Below are positions 1 through 17,274 of a DNA stretch of 64,000 nucleotides, one piece after another (the stretch's first letter is position 1; every line of letters starts with the position of its first letter). Made by a program: the position numbers and the translations under genes. Below the pieces are notes generated by a model. The model was not told the origin of the DNA, made no database searches, and saw only the letters and a program-made list of their open reading frames with translations. This stretch comes from Stenotrophomonas maltophilia (GTDB lineage: Bacteria; Pseudomonadota; Gammaproteobacteria; Xanthomonadales; Xanthomonadaceae): assembly GCF_002799155.1 (NCBI RefSeq), contig NZ_NERD01000002.1, forward strand, positions 372,001 to 436,000, in the 5' to 3' direction.

Positions 1-370
1 CGGCGATACGGCGGCCATTGACCAGCACCAGCGTGTGGTTCGGGCCCAGGCCGCGCAGGTCCACCTGCTGGGCGCCCGGCGAGAAGTCGGCGCCGCTGGA
101 AGACTGCTGGCTCTGCGTCTCACCGCCGTTCTGGGTCATTGCACGCAGCACGTCCGGCACGCTGGTGAAGCCGCTTGAGCGGATCTGTTCGGCGTTGATC
201 ACCGTGATCGGGGCGGGGCCTTCCACCTGGGCGCGCGGAATGCGCGAGCCGGTGACCTGCACCGCGTCCAGTTGTTGTATCGAAGAGGAAGACGGAGCCT
301 GGGCGGCCGCGGAAGCAGCCACACCCATCAACGCCAGCTGGATCGACCACGCCATCGCCTGTCTACGCAT
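1..370 (-). CDS. TonB-dependent receptor, N-terminal part (cut by window edge)
   Basis: Seen: about 123 residues from the ATG at 368-370, running off the left edge. A signal peptide (MRRQAMAWSIQLALMGVAAS, cleavage near AAAQA) is followed by a TonB-box-like stretch LDAVQVTGSRI and the start of a plug domain with ITVINAEQIRSSGF and DLRGLGPNHTLVLVNGRR. These are typical plug motifs of outer-membrane TonB-dependent transporters. The substrate cannot be judged because the barrel lies outside the window. The gene is divergent from the cyanophycinase-like pseudogene, so the pair could be a nutrient-uptake neighbourhood, but that is inference. Confidence 0.9.
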   Translation of the reverse strand, partial: MRRQAMAWSIQLALMGVAASAAAQAPSSSSIQQLDAVQVTGSRIPRAQVEGPAPITVINAEQIRSSGFTSVPDVLRAMTQNGGETQSQQSSSGADFSPGAQQVDLRGLGPNHTLVLVNGRRIA

Positions 371-541
371 GAGGAATTCTCGGAAATGAAGCCGGCCCGC
401 AGAGGAGGGGCCCTGTCCCCCATTCAGATTTCCGGAATGGGCGCGCGCATTTAACGCCTTTTTTATGTCCTTGACTACTGGGTGCCTATCTGGCAAAGAG
501 TGAAAACGCTTGCAAGTCGATGTCGTTCAGGGAGATCAGGG

Positions 542-1496
542 ATGCGAAGCCTCCACCGGACCCTCCCCTTTGCCTGGCTGGCGCTGCTTGTGCTGGCCTG
601 GCCACTGGCCGCACCCGCGCAGGATCTGCTGGGCCCCGGCTTTGCCTATTACGAAGTCGGCGACCTTGAGGCCCCGCGCCCCGGCCCGCGCGCGCCGGCG
701 ATGATGCTGATGGGCGGTGGCGAGTGGGTGCCGGACGCCTTCCAGTGGTGGCTGAGGCAGGCCGGCAATGGCCGTGTGCTGATCCTGCGCGCCTCCGGTG
801 GCGATGAGCTGCAGGACCGCCTCTACCACGAGATCGGCGGCACCACGGCGGTACAGACCCTGGTCTTCGACAGCCGTCGCGGTGCCGACGATCCGGCCGT
901 GCTGCGCGTGGTTGCCGCAGCCGATGCCATCTTCATCGCCGGTGGTGACCAGGCCCGCTACATCCGCTTCTGGAAGGGTACCGCGCTCAACCGCGCGCCT
1001 CGGCGGCTACGCCTATGGCGCGATGGATGGCGGCAGCATCACCTCCGCCGGTGCGCTGGCCGACCCGATGGGCAGCGCTGTCACCATCGACAGTGGATTC
1101 CTGCAGATGCCCTACCTGCGGCGCGTGGTCACCGATACCCATTTCGACAAGCGTGACCGGCTCGGTCGCCTGATCGTGTTCGTGGCACGCGCCGCGCAGG
1201 ACAGTGGTGACCCGGACATCGTCGGCATTGGCGTTGATGAGGACACCGCCCTGTGCGTGGAGCCCGATGGGCAGGCCCAGGTCTACAGCGCCGACGGCGA
1301 AGGCAAGGTCTGGGTGGTCAGCCCCGGTCGTGATGCCGATCGTCTGGTCGAGGGCGAACCGCTGCGCTTCCATGCCGTACCGGTAACGGTGGTCGCCAGT
1401 GGCAGCCGCATGCGGCTGGACGACTTCCAGGCCGAGGCCGATTACCACGCCGTGGCCGACGTCGCCGACGGCCAGATCGAAGTCGTCCGCCAATGA
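542..1496 (+). pseudogene. Cyanophycinase-like peptidase S51, frameshifted with loss of the nucleophile motif
   Basis: The reading frame starts at ATG 542 (GGGAG upstream) with a signal peptide (MRSLHRTLPFAWLALLVLAW...APAQ) and continues through ADAIFIAGGDQARYIRFWKG to about position 1000. There the homologous frame jumps by one base into LGGYAYGAMDGGSITSAG, then TDTHFDKRDRLGRL, ending at 1496. FIAGGDQ and DTHFxxRxRxGRL are hallmarks of exported cyanophycinases (peptidase family S51). Between NRA and LGGYAYG the family normally has about 20 residues including the GTSAG serine nucleophile; here they are absent. So the sequence carries a deletion that is not a multiple of three and removes the catalytic Ser. 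The first frame alone ends at 1156. It lies 46 nt before an exported isoaspartyl peptidase, the expected partner in cyanophycin breakdown. An assembly or sequencing deletion is the main alternative. Confidence 0.85.
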
Positions 1497-1542
1497 TGTT
1501 CCACCCGCAATCCATTCCCTCGTCCTGCTGGAGATGTACCCG

Positions 1543-2559
1543 ATGAAACTGCGCCTGGCGCTGTCTGCGCTGCTGTCCCTGCCGTTGCTTGCCCAGGCCG
1601 CCCCGGCCGCCTCGCCGCTGCTGGTCATCCACGGCGGTGCCGGCGTCGAGCGCAAGGACCTGTCGCCGGCCGAAGAGAAGGCCGCGCGCGATGCGTTGCG
1701 CGCCGCGCTGCTGAAGGGCCATGCCGAACTGGCGGCGGGTCGTCCGGCGCTGGCTGCCGTCACCGCAGCGATTACGGTGCTGGAAGACGATCCCACCTTC
1801 AACGCCGGCAAGGGCGCGGTGTTCACCCATGACGGCCACAACGAGCTGGATGCCGCAGTGATGGACGGCGCCACCCAGGCTGCTGGTGCGGTGGCCGGCG
1901 TGCAGCGGGTGCGCAACCCGATCCTGCTGGCACAGACCGTGATGCAGAAATCCAGGCACGTGATGATGGTCGGGCAGGGCGCCGAGGCCTTCGCGGCCGA
2001 GCAGGGTATTGCCCTGGTGGATCCCTCCTACTTCCGTACAGAGAAGCGCTGGCAGCAGCTGCAGCGCGCACTGAAGGAAGAGGCCAGCGGCCAGGCCCAT
2101 GCCGACCTGGAGACCGCAAAGCACTTCGGCACGGTGGGCGCGGTCGCGCTGGACGCGCAGGGGCAGCTGGCCGCCGGCACCTCCACTGGCGGCATGACCA
2201 ACAAGCGCTATGGCCGAGTGGGTGACTCGCCGATCATCGGTGCAGGCACCTGGGCCGATGCGCGCTGTGCGGTGTCGGGCACCGGTTGGGGCGAGTACTA
2301 CATCCGTACTGCGGCCGCGCACGAGATCTGCGCACGCATGCGCTACCAGGGGCAGACCCCGGAGCAGGCTGGCAAGGGCGTGATCAACGAAACGATTCCG
2401 CAGTTGGGCGGCGATGGTGGTGCGATCGTGCTCGGCGCAGACGGGAAAATGGCCACGCCGTTCAACACCCAGGGCATGTATCGGGGCTGGATCGGCGCCG
2501 ACGGTGTCCCTCATGTCGCAATTTTCGCCAGCGAGACCCTGCCGGTCCCTGGGCAATAA
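1543..2559 (+). CDS. Exported isoaspartyl peptidase / plant-type L-asparaginase (Ntn hydrolase)
   Basis: 338 residues. Signal peptide MKLRLALSALLSLPLLAQAA, so probably periplasmic. LLVIHGGAGV and NAGKGAVFTHDG are the alpha-subunit motifs. The autocleavage site is HFG|TVGAVALD with Thr197 as the new N-terminal nucleophile; the beta subunit carries AGTSTGGMTNKRYGRVGDSPIIGAGTWAD split over several conserved loops and the GTGWGEYYIR motif. The family is processed by itself into alpha and beta chains and hydrolyses beta-aspartyl dipeptides (and asparagine). With the upstream cyanophycinase-like gene it would release Asp and Arg from cyanophycin dipeptides; this pathway role is inferred. ATG 1543 is chosen over upstream in-frame starts because it gives the signal peptide. 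Confidence 0.93.
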   Translation: MKLRLALSALLSLPLLAQAAPAASPLLVIHGGAGVERKDLSPAEEKAARDALRAALLKGHAELAAGRPALAAVTAAITVLEDDPTFNAGKGAVFTHDGHNELDAAVMDGATQAAGAVAGVQRVRNPILLAQTVMQKSRHVMMVGQGAEAFAAEQGIALVDPSYFRTEKRWQQLQRALKEEASGQAHADLETAKHFGTVGAVALDAQGQLAAGTSTGGMTNKRYGRVGDSPIIGAGTWADARCAVSGTGWGEYYIRTAAAHEICARMRYQGQTPEQAGKGVINETIPQLGGDGGAIVLGADGKMATPFNTQGMYRGWIGADGVPHVAIFASETLPVPGQ

Positions 2560-2611
2560 CCTTGCGTATCAATGGGTTTGCGACAACGTGTGAAAAAGAT
2601 GGAAAAAAGCG

Positions 2612-2640
2612 TTGACAGCCCCCCGCCTGATCAGCAGAAT
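2612..2640 (+). promoter_or_regulatory. Sigma-70 promoter of the tRNA-tuf unit
   Basis: A perfect -35 TTGACA (2612-2617) and a CAGAAT -10 (2635-2640, 4 of 6 matches) are separated by 17 nt. The tRNA-Tyr gene begins 57 nt beyond the -10, so transcription would cover tRNA-Tyr, tRNA-Gly, tRNA-Thr and tuf. Prediction from consensus only. Confidence 0.65.
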
Positions 2641-2696
2641 AAGCGGCTCACCACCACACACCGCAACGCTTCGGCGGCAACGGGTTGGGGTGGTAA

Positions 2697-2782
2697 GGAG
2701 GGATACCCAAGCGGCCAACGGGGGCAGACTGTAAATCTGCTGGCTTACGCCTTCGGTGGTTCGAATCCACCTCCCTCCACCA
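2697..2782 (+). tRNA. tRNA-Tyr (GTA)
   Basis: Class II tRNA with long variable arm. Acceptor GGAGGGA (2697-2703) pairs with TCCCTCC (2772-2778); discriminator A, encoded CCA at 2780-2782. Anticodon GTA at 2731-2733. First of three tRNAs ahead of tuf, the gammaproteobacterial tyrU-glyT-thrT-tufB arrangement. Confidence 0.97.
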
Positions 2783-2806
2783 GTTTCACGTTGTGACATT
2801 CCCGGC

Positions 2807-2880
<74 letters not shown>

Positions 2881-2929
2881 TTGAATGAACTTTGAATAGT
2901 ATCGAGTTCATGTCATAATGCAAAACTCG

Positions 2930-3005
<76 letters not shown>

Positions 3006-3046
3006 TCTCAAGCATCACCTCTCAGACGAATTCGAGATAAGCAGCC

Positions 3047-4237
3047 ATGGCCAAGGGTAAGTTCGAGCGCACCAAGCCGCACGTCAATGTCGGCACCATC
3101 GGTCACGTCGACCACGGCAAGACCACGCTGACCGCCGCACTGACCAAGATCGGTGCCGAGCGCTTCGGTGGCGAGTTCAAGGACTACTCCGCGATCGACG
3201 CCGCGCCGGAAGAAAAGGCGCGTGGCATCACGATCTCGACCGCGCACGTCGAATACGAATCCCCGACCCGTCACTACGCCCACGTTGACTGCCCGGGCCA
3301 CGCTGACTACGTCAAGAACATGATCACCGGTGCCGCCCAGATGGACGGCGCGATCCTGGTGTGCTCGGCCGCTGACGGCCCGATGCCGCAGACCCGCGAG
3401 CACATCCTGCTGTCGCGCCAGGTCGGCGTGCCGTACATCGTCGTGTTCCTGAACAAGGCCGACATGGTCGACGACGCCGAGCTGCTCGAGCTGGTCGAGA
3501 TGGAAGTGCGCGAGCTGCTGAGCAAGTACGAGTTCCCGGGCGACGACACCCCGATCATCGCCGGTTCGGCCCGCCTGGCGCTGGAAGGCGACCAGAGCGA
3601 CATCGGTGTGCCGGCCATCATCAAGCTGGTCGAGGCCCTGGACACCTGGATTCCGGAGCCGGAGCGTGCGATCGACAAGCCGTTCCTGATGCCGGTGGAA
3701 GACGTGTTCTCGATCTCGGGTCGCGGCACCGTGGTGACCGGTCGTATCGAGCGCGGCATCATCAAGGTCGGTGACGAAATCGAAATCGTCGGCATCCGTC
3801 CGGTGCAGAAGACCACCGTGACCGGCGTTGAAATGTTCCGCAAGCTGCTGGACCAGGGTCAGGCAGGCGACAACGCTGGCCTGCTGCTGCGCGGCACCAA
3901 GCGTGACGACGTCGAGCGCGGCCAGGTTCTGGCCAAGCCGGGCACGATCAAGCCGCACACCAAGTTCGAAGGTGAGGTCTACGTCCTGTCTAAGGATGAA
4001 GGCGGCCGCCACACCCCGTTCTTCAACGGCTACCGTCCGCAGTTCTACTTCCGTACCACCGACATCACCGGCGCAGCTGCTCTGCCGGAAGGCGTCGAAA
4101 TGGTGATGCCGGGTGACAACGTCAAGATGGTCGTCACCCTGATCAATCCGGTGGCAATGGACGAAGGCCTGCGCTTCGCCATCCGCGAAGGCGGCCGCAC
4201 CGTCGGCGCCGGCGTGGTCTCGAAGATCATCGAGTAA
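3047..4237 (+). CDS. tuf: Elongation factor Tu, copy 1
   Basis: 396 residues, the normal length. G1 motif GHVDHGKTT at residues 19-27, DCPGHADY (G3) and NKADMVDD (G4) follow, then the two beta-barrel domains with the conserved end [16 protein letters not shown]-Tu carries aminoacyl-tRNA to the ribosome in the cytoplasm. It is downstream of three tRNA genes (the tufB position of E. coli). It differs from copy 2 (20471-21661) at only six residues (Ala/Ser, Thr/Val, Glu/Asp, Ile/Leu, Glu/Asp, Thr/Ser), all in the N-terminal half; the remaining protein is identical, a sign of gene conversion. Confidence 0.99.
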   Translation: MAKGKFERTKPHVNVGTIGHVDHGKTTLTAALTKIGAERFGGEFKDYSAIDAAPEEKARGITISTAHVEYESPTRHYAHVDCPGHADYVKNMITGAAQMDGAILVCSAADGPMPQTREHILLSRQVGVPYIVVFLNKADMVDDAELLELVEMEVRELLSKYEFPGDDTPIIAGSARLALEGDQSDIGVPAIIKLVEALDTWIPEPERAIDKPFLMPVEDVFSISGRGTVVTGRIERGIIKVGDEIEIVGIRPVQKTTVTGVEMFRKLLDQGQAGDNAGLLLRGTKRDDVERGQVLAKPGTIKPHTKFEGEVYVLSKDEGGRHTPFFNGYRPQFYFRTTDITGAAALPEGVEMVMPGDNVKMVVTLINPVAMDEGLRFAIREGGRTVGAGVVSKIIE

Positions 4238-4339
4238 GCCTGCAGTACCGGTGGTTGCATAGCGCCGCCGGTTACGCGAATGGCGGGCCGGGAACCTCGG
4301 TCCGCCTTCGCCGTCTAAGGGAAGGCAAGTTTTCAACGT

Positions 4340-4415
<76 letters not shown>

Positions 4416-4464
4416 TCTGCCCACCTTATCCAGCGGCCTGGGCCGCTAAAGCAGACACAGCCGG

Positions 4465-4878
4465 ATGAATAGCAAGATCGAACACTCCAAGGACAACTCC
4501 GCCCACGGTGGGGATATCGTCAAGTATGTCGCCGCATCGCTGCTGGTGCTGGCCGGTCTGTTCGTCTGGTTCTGGTTCTCCGCCGACTCTGGTCGCGCCG
4601 CCCAGCTGGGTGCGTGGGCAGGTCAGCTGCGTGCGTTGGCGGTCGTGGTCGGTCTGGTTGGCGGTATCGGCGTGTTCATGCTGACCGGCAAGGGGCGCGA
4701 CACCCGCGAATTCCTCTCCGAGTCGCGCTTCGAACTGCGCAAGGTGGTCTGGCCGACGCGCCAGGAGGCCATCCGCATGACGTGGGTCGTGATCGTCGTG
4801 GTGCTCATCCTCAGCCTGCTGCTGGGTGGCTTCGACTTCCTGATCCAGAAACTGACTCAGTGGTTCCTGAGCCGCTAA
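4465..4878 (+). CDS. secE: Preprotein translocase subunit SecE
   Basis: 137 residues with three predicted membrane helices (about 20-40, 52-70 and 110-132) and the diagnostic amphipathic motif [13 protein letters not shown] before the last helix. SecE clamps SecY in the SecYEG translocon of the inner membrane. It stands 49 nt after tRNA-Trp and 10 nt before nusG, so the three are probably co-transcribed. Confidence 0.98.
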   Translation: MNSKIEHSKDNSAHGGDIVKYVAASLLVLAGLFVWFWFSADSGRAAQLGAWAGQLRALAVVVGLVGGIGVFMLTGKGRDTREFLSESRFELRKVVWPTRQEAIRMTWVVIVVVLILSLLLGGFDFLIQKLTQWFLSR

Positions 4879-4888
4879 GGAGAATTGC

Positions 4889-5449
4889 ATGAAGCGTTGG
4901 TACGTCGTTCACGCCTATTCGGGCTTCGAGAAGTCGGTGGCGCAGGCTCTGCGCGATCGCATCGTCCGTGACGGCATGGAAGAGCGCTTCGGCGACGTCC
5001 TGGTCCCGACCGAAGAAGTGGTCGAGATGCGCGCTGGCCAGAAGCGCCGCTCCGAGCGCAAGTTCTTCCCGGGTTATGTGCTGGTCCAGATCGAGACCCA
5101 CGAAGAAGCCGGTATTCCGCGCATCGACAACGAAAGCTGGCACCTGGTCAAGGAAACCCCGCGCGTGATGGGCTTCATCGGCGGCACTGCCGATCGTCCG
5201 TTGCCGATCGCCGATTCCGAGGCCGAGGCCATCCTGAATCGCGTTCAGGAAGGTGTCGAGAAGCCGCGTCCGAAGGTGCTGTTCGAGCCGGGCCAGATGG
5301 TCCGCGTCACCGACGGTCCGTTCAACGATTTCAATGGCGTCGTCGAAGAAGTCAACTACGAGAAGAGCCGTCTGCGCGTCTCGGTGCTGATCTTCGGTCG
5401 TGCCACGCCGGTCGAGCTCGAGTTCGGCCAGGTCGAAAAGGCCGTCTGA
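4889..5449 (+). CDS. nusG: Transcription termination/antitermination factor NusG
   Basis: 186 residues. The N-terminal NGN domain begins [15 protein letters not shown] and contains [11 protein letters not shown]; the C-terminal KOW domain has [19 protein letters not shown]. NusG binds RNA polymerase over the cleft, suppresses pausing and links to Rho or to ribosomal S10. AAGGAG lies 7 nt before the ATG. A hairpin follows the gene at 5489. Confidence 0.98.
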   Translation: MKRWYVVHAYSGFEKSVAQALRDRIVRDGMEERFGDVLVPTEEVVEMRAGQKRRSERKFFPGYVLVQIETHEEAGIPRIDNESWHLVKETPRVMGFIGGTADRPLPIADSEAEAILNRVQEGVEKPRPKVLFEPGQMVRVTDGPFNDFNGVVEEVNYEKSRLRVSVLIFGRATPVELEFGQVEKAV

Positions 5450-5488
5450 TCCGTCTGTAGCGTCGAGCCACGCTCGGCTTCGGACCAG

Positions 5489-5515
5489 AAACCGGGCCTG
5501 GCCCGGTTTCGTTCG
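5489..5515 (+). terminator. Probable intrinsic terminator after nusG
   Basis: AAACCGGG (5489-5496) pairs with CCCGGTTT (5502-5509) around CCTGG, followed by CGTTCGTTT. The stem is good but the T tract is interrupted, so termination may be partial. It separates secE-nusG from the rplK promoter. Confidence 0.55.
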
Positions 5516-5550
5516 TTTATCTGCCGCTTCAGGCATGTGAAGAAAAAACC

Positions 5551-5559
5551 TGTTATAGT
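5551..5559 (+). promoter_or_regulatory. Extended -10 promoter of rplKA
   Basis: TGTTATAGT: a TGn extension followed by the -10 hexamer TATAGT. No good -35 is present at the usual distance, which extended -10 promoters tolerate. It sits 149 nt before rplK and just after the nusG hairpin. The same TGT-TATA arrangement recurs ahead of rpsM (32879). Confidence 0.55.
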
Positions 5560-5707
5560 GCGCGGCTCCCCGCTGGGAAAGCCGGCAGGACGAGGCCGCC
5601 GCAAGGTGGCCTTCAGCATGATTTCAAAACGCGATGCCGGGACGCGTGATTCCCGGTCCGATGGGGAGCCTGTTGTCGAAAGGCGCTAGCACCCGGAGAG
5701 CACTCAC

Positions 5708-6136
5708 ATGGCAAAGAAAGTTGTCGGTTACATCAAGCTGCAGGTGAAGGCCGGTCAGGCCAACCCCTCGCCGCCGGTCGGTCCTGCGCTGGGTCAGCGT
5801 GGTCTGAACATCATGGAATTCTGCAAGGCGTTCAACGCTGCAACGCAGAAGCTCGAGCCGGGTCTGCCGGTTCCGGTGATCATCACGGCCTATTCGGACC
5901 GTACGTTCACCTTCATCACCAAGAGCACCCCGGCTACCACCCTGCTGAAGAAGGCCGCTGGCATCTCGTCGGGCTCCAAGCGCCCGAACACCGAGAAGGT
6001 CGGCAAGGTCACCCGTAAGCAGCTGGAAGAGATCGCCAAGGCGAAGGAACCGGATCTGACTGCCGCCGACCTGGACGCCGCCGTGCGTACCATCGCTGGC
6101 TCTGCCCGTTCCATGGGCCTCGTGGTGGAGGGTTAA
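5708..6136 (+). CDS. rplK: 50S ribosomal protein L11
   Basis: 142 residues starting [20 protein letters not shown], with the conserved proline-rich [20 protein letters not shown] of the N-terminal domain and the RNA-binding C-terminal domain ending near [11 protein letters not shown]11 forms the GTPase-associated centre on 23S rRNA. Four nt separate it from rplA, so the two are one operon, as in most bacteria. Confidence 0.99.
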   Translation: MAKKVVGYIKLQVKAGQANPSPPVGPALGQRGLNIMEFCKAFNAATQKLEPGLPVPVIITAYSDRTFTFITKSTPATTLLKKAAGISSGSKRPNTEKVGKVTRKQLEEIAKAKEPDLTAADLDAAVRTIAGSARSMGLVVEG

Positions 6137-6140
6137 TAAG

Positions 6141-6839
6141 ATGGCACAGACCAAGCGTGAGAAGGCCATCAAGGCCGCCGTCGTTCCGGGCAAGGCGTAC
6201 GCCTTCGAGGACGCGATCAACATCCTGAAGAGCGCCACCAAGGCCAAGTTCGTCGAGTCGATCGACGTTGCCGTGCGCCTGGGCGTCGATGCGAAGAAGT
6301 CCGACCAGCAGGTCCGTGGCTCCACCGTGCTGCCGGCCGGTACCGGCAAGTCGGTTCGCGTCGCCGTGTTCGCTCCGGCCGGTGCCAAGGCTGACGAAGC
6401 CCTGGCCGCTGGCGCCGAAGCCGTCGGTATGGACGATCTGGCCGAGAAGATGCAGGCCGGCGATCTGAACTATGACGTCGTCATCGCGACCCCGGACGCC
6501 ATGCGCGTCGTCGGCAAGCTGGGCACCGTGCTGGGCCCGCGCGGCCTGATGCCGAACCCGAAGGTCGGCACCGTTTCCCCGAACCCGGGTGAAGCCGTGA
6601 AGAACGCCAAGTCGGGTCAGGTCCGTTACCGCACCGACAAGGCCGGCATCATCCACTGCACCATCGGCAAGGCCGACTTCGCCGAAGACGCGCTGAAGTC
6701 GAACCTGACCGCGCTGCTGCTGGACCTGATCAAGGCCAAGCCGGCCACCTCGAAGGGCACCTACCTGCAGAAGGTTTCGGTCAGCTCGACGATGGGTCCG
6801 GGCGTCACCGTCGATCAGTCGTCGCTGACCCTGAAGTAA
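6141..6839 (+). CDS. rplA: 50S ribosomal protein L1
   Basis: 232 residues with the signature [15 protein letters not shown] and the C-terminal [11 protein letters not shown]1 builds the L1 stalk at the E site and, in enterobacteria, represses its own rplKA mRNA. A perfect 12-bp hairpin follows 11 nt after the stop. Confidence 0.99.
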   Translation: MAQTKREKAIKAAVVPGKAYAFEDAINILKSATKAKFVESIDVAVRLGVDAKKSDQQVRGSTVLPAGTGKSVRVAVFAPAGAKADEALAAGAEAVGMDDLAEKMQAGDLNYDVVIATPDAMRVVGKLGTVLGPRGLMPNPKVGTVSPNPGEAVKNAKSGQVRYRTDKAGIIHCTIGKADFAEDALKSNLTALLLDLIKAKPATSKGTYLQKVSVSSTMGPGVTVDQSSLTLK

Positions 6840-7225
6840 TTGTTTCAAGCGGTCACGGCACCCTTGGTGCCGTGACCGTGACATTTGAAGGCATCGCTGG
6901 CAGTGCATCGCCCGCGGTAGCCGTCAAAGACCGCAGGCGCGGTCGTGGCAATACCGGCGACGGGCACGGAAGCTCGATCTGGCAAGGAGTCGCCGCCGGA
7001 GCAGTCATGAGCGCTTAATCGATTCCCCGGAATCACCCTGCGTAGATGGTGCCCTTCTGGAGTTTTTCTGGTTCACGCACGTCTGGGTTTCCCAGGTTGG
7101 CCCACTCCAGGTCTAGAACGGCCCACCCCCGGAACATCATCCCGATGTTCCCGGCGTCCAGGACGGATGCCGCACAGGACCGCACACGGCAGGAGCCGTA
7201 AGCGGAGTTCAATAGGAGGAGTGCA
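6840..7225 (+). promoter_or_regulatory. rplA-rplJ intergenic leader (candidate L10 leader)
   Basis: 386 nt without a gene. It opens with the perfect inverted repeat GGTCACGGCACC / GGTGCCGTGACC (6851-6876, loop CTT), which has no T tract and may be a processing or partial stop signal. Further on, GGAACATC / GATGTTCC (7131-7151) forms another hairpin. In gammaproteobacteria this spacer carries the mRNA leader bound by the L10-L12 complex; position and structure fit, but I could not align it to that family. Confidence 0.5.
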
Positions 7226-7762
7226 ATGGCTCTCAATCTGTCCCAGAAGCAAGAAGTAGTCGCCGAGCTGGCAGACGTCGCCGCCAAGGCCCACTCCTTG
7301 ATCGCAGCCGAATACGCTGGCACCACGGTCGCCCAGATGACCGCGATGCGCAAGCAGGCTCGTGAAACCGGTGTTTTCTTGAAGGTTGTCAAGAACACCC
7401 TGGCTTCGCGCGCCGTTGAAGGCACCGAGTTCGCAGTCGCACAGGACCAGATGGTTGGTCCGCTGCTGTACGCGTTCTCGCTCGAGGAGCCCGGCGCTGC
7501 CGGTCGCCTGATCAAGGAAGCCGCCAAGGGCAACGACAAGCTGAAGGCTAAGGTCGTCGCCATCGGTGGCGAAGTGTTCCCGGCAAGCCACGTCGAAGTG
7601 CTGGCCTCGCTGCCGACCCGCGACCAGGCCCTGGCCATGCTGGCCCGCGTCCTGACCGAGCCGGTCACGATGTTTGCCCGCGCCATCAAGGCCGTTGGCG
7701 AGAAGCAGGGTGGTGGCGACGTCGCCGCCGACGCTGCCGAGCCGGCCGCCGAGACCGCCTGA
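7226..7762 (+). CDS. rplJ: 50S ribosomal protein L10
   Basis: 178 residues beginning [21 protein letters not shown], with the conserved [13 protein letters not shown] segment. L10 is the base of the L7/L12 stalk and usually binds its own mRNA leader. The start is fixed by a strong AGGAGGAG upstream of ATG. The C-terminus is Ala-rich ([14 protein letters not shown]). rplL follows after 63 nt. Confidence 0.99.
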   Translation: MALNLSQKQEVVAELADVAAKAHSLIAAEYAGTTVAQMTAMRKQARETGVFLKVVKNTLASRAVEGTEFAVAQDQMVGPLLYAFSLEEPGAAGRLIKEAAKGNDKLKAKVVAIGGEVFPASHVEVLASLPTRDQALAMLARVLTEPVTMFARAIKAVGEKQGGGDVAADAAEPAAETA

Positions 7763-7825
7763 GTTTCGACTTACCGTGGTTCCTGACGGAACCTCAACCC
7801 AGAAAATCATCCAAAGGTATTAATC

Positions 7826-8194
7826 ATGTCCCTTACCAACGAACAGATCGTCGACGCCATCGCCGAGAAGTCCCTGATGGAAGTGATGGAGCTGGTCAAG
7901 GCCATCGAAGAGAAGTTCGGCGTCTCCGCCGCTGCTCCGGTTGCCGTGGCCGCTGCCGCTGGCCCGGCCGCTGCTGTTGAAGAGCAGACCGAATTCACCG
8001 TCACCCTGAAGACCGCCGGCGAGAAGAAGGTCGAGGTCATCAAGGCCGTCCGCGCCATCACCGGCCTGGGCCTGAAGGAAGCGAAGGACCTGGCCGAAGC
8101 CGGTGGCGTCCTGAAGGAAGGCGCTTCGAAGGAAGACGCCGAGAAGATGAAGAAGGACCTGGAAGCTGCTGGCGCGACTGTCGAAGTCAAGTAA
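7826..8194 (+). CDS. rplL: 50S ribosomal protein L7/L12
   Basis: 122 residues. The N-terminal dimer domain ([20 protein letters not shown]) is joined by an Ala/Val/Pro-rich hinge (about 35-52) to the C-terminal domain with the factor-binding helix [20 protein letters not shown]. This multicopy stalk protein recruits translation GTPases. An attenuator-like hairpin follows before rpoB. Confidence 0.99.
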   Translation: MSLTNEQIVDAIAEKSLMEVMELVKAIEEKFGVSAAAPVAVAAAAGPAAAVEEQTEFTVTLKTAGEKKVEVIKAVRAITGLGLKEAKDLAEAGGVLKEGASKEDAEKMKKDLEAAGATVEVK

Positions 8195-8233
8195 GCAGTT
8201 CCCTTGCATCGTCACCGATTCACGGCGATGCAG

Positions 8234-8266
8234 CCAAGGCTGGGGGCGTAAGCCCCCGGCCTTTGG
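8234..8266 (+). terminator. rplL-rpoB attenuator-like hairpin
   Basis: CCAAGGCTGGGGGC (8234-8247) and GCCCCCGGCCTTTGG (8252-8266) form a long GC-rich stem with a GTAA loop. The following bases are only weakly T-rich, so partial termination is likely. E. coli also lowers rpoBC expression relative to rplJL with an attenuator here. Confidence 0.6.
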
Positions 8267-8282
8267 TCGTTGTTGCGGTGGT

Positions 8283-8305
8283 GTAGATCCACGCCCTGCG
8301 TGGAT
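8283..8305 (+). repeat. SMAG/REP-type GTAG palindrome (single)
   Basis: GTAG head followed by ATCCACGC-CCT-GCGTGGAT, a perfect 8-bp hairpin. The same head and stem recur as dimers at 40980-41070 and 49372-49460. GTAG-headed REPs of this type are known from S. maltophilia. This copy lies in the transcribed rplL-rpoB spacer; the rest of the 8306-8523 stretch shows no gene. Confidence 0.75.
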
Positions 8306-8523
8306 GTGAAAAACAGCAGGAAAAAGCCCAACACGGGCTGCAGTCAAACCCCGGCAGGCCAGCGCAGAGCGCGGCAGCGGGGGCGTGGTAGCAGACGAGT
8401 TGGCAGTTGGAAGTAGCGGGAGAAGGCGTGCTGGTGCCGGCAATACCAGCGACTTCCAACTGACAATTTCAAGTTCCCTTCGGATCGTGGGCGCACGATC
8501 CGCACAACAAGGTGGAAGACCTC

Positions 8524-12678
<4,155 letters not shown>

Positions 12679-12767
12679 TCCATGCCGGCGCGGCGGCCTC
12701 CGCCGCCGCGCCGCTGGCAGTGAACTGAAAGCCCATCGACACAGCATTCCTCCTTCTGGAGAACACC

Positions 12768-16991
<4,224 letters not shown>

Positions 16992-16998
16992 GGTATCC

Positions 16999-17020
16999 GG
17001 TCCGGCTGCAAGGCCGGACC
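16999..17020 (+). terminator. Hairpin after rpoC
   Basis: GGTCCGGC and GCCGGACC form an 8-bp stem around TGCAAG, seven nt past the rpoC stop. No T tract follows (ACCCCG), so it may be a 3-prime stabilising hairpin or a weak terminator. The remaining spacer to 17153 shows no gene. Confidence 0.4.
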
Positions 17021-17153
17021 ACCCCGTCGGTCCATCGATGGGAGTGGGAAAGGGCAGGGAGATCGTCCGCGATCGACCCTGTCAATCTGAACGGGGTACA
17101 TGGAGGCCCCCCAGTAACGTCCCGGGATCAGGGACGGGCTTGACAGGAGGCGT

Positions 17154-17183
17154 TTGACTGCTTTCCTGGCAGGTTGCTACAAT
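17154..17183 (+). promoter_or_regulatory. Sigma-70 promoter of the str operon
   Basis: -35 TTGACT (17154-17159) and -10 TACAAT (17178-17183) with an 18-nt spacer, each 5 of 6 to consensus. It stands 91 nt before rpsL and would drive rpsL-rpsG-fusA-tuf. Confidence 0.7.
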
Positions 17184-17274
17184 CGTCTGTCTCAGCAGGC
17201 CAAAATTTCGGCCTGCTTTAACATTTCCGCATCTCTGGTCGGATTTTCCGGCCACCAATCAGAAGAACCTACTG

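Noticed and set aside
471-476. TTGACT as promoter of the cyanophycinase-like gene
   Set aside because: The hexamer at 17 nt distance (CAAAGA) is a poor -10; not enough support.
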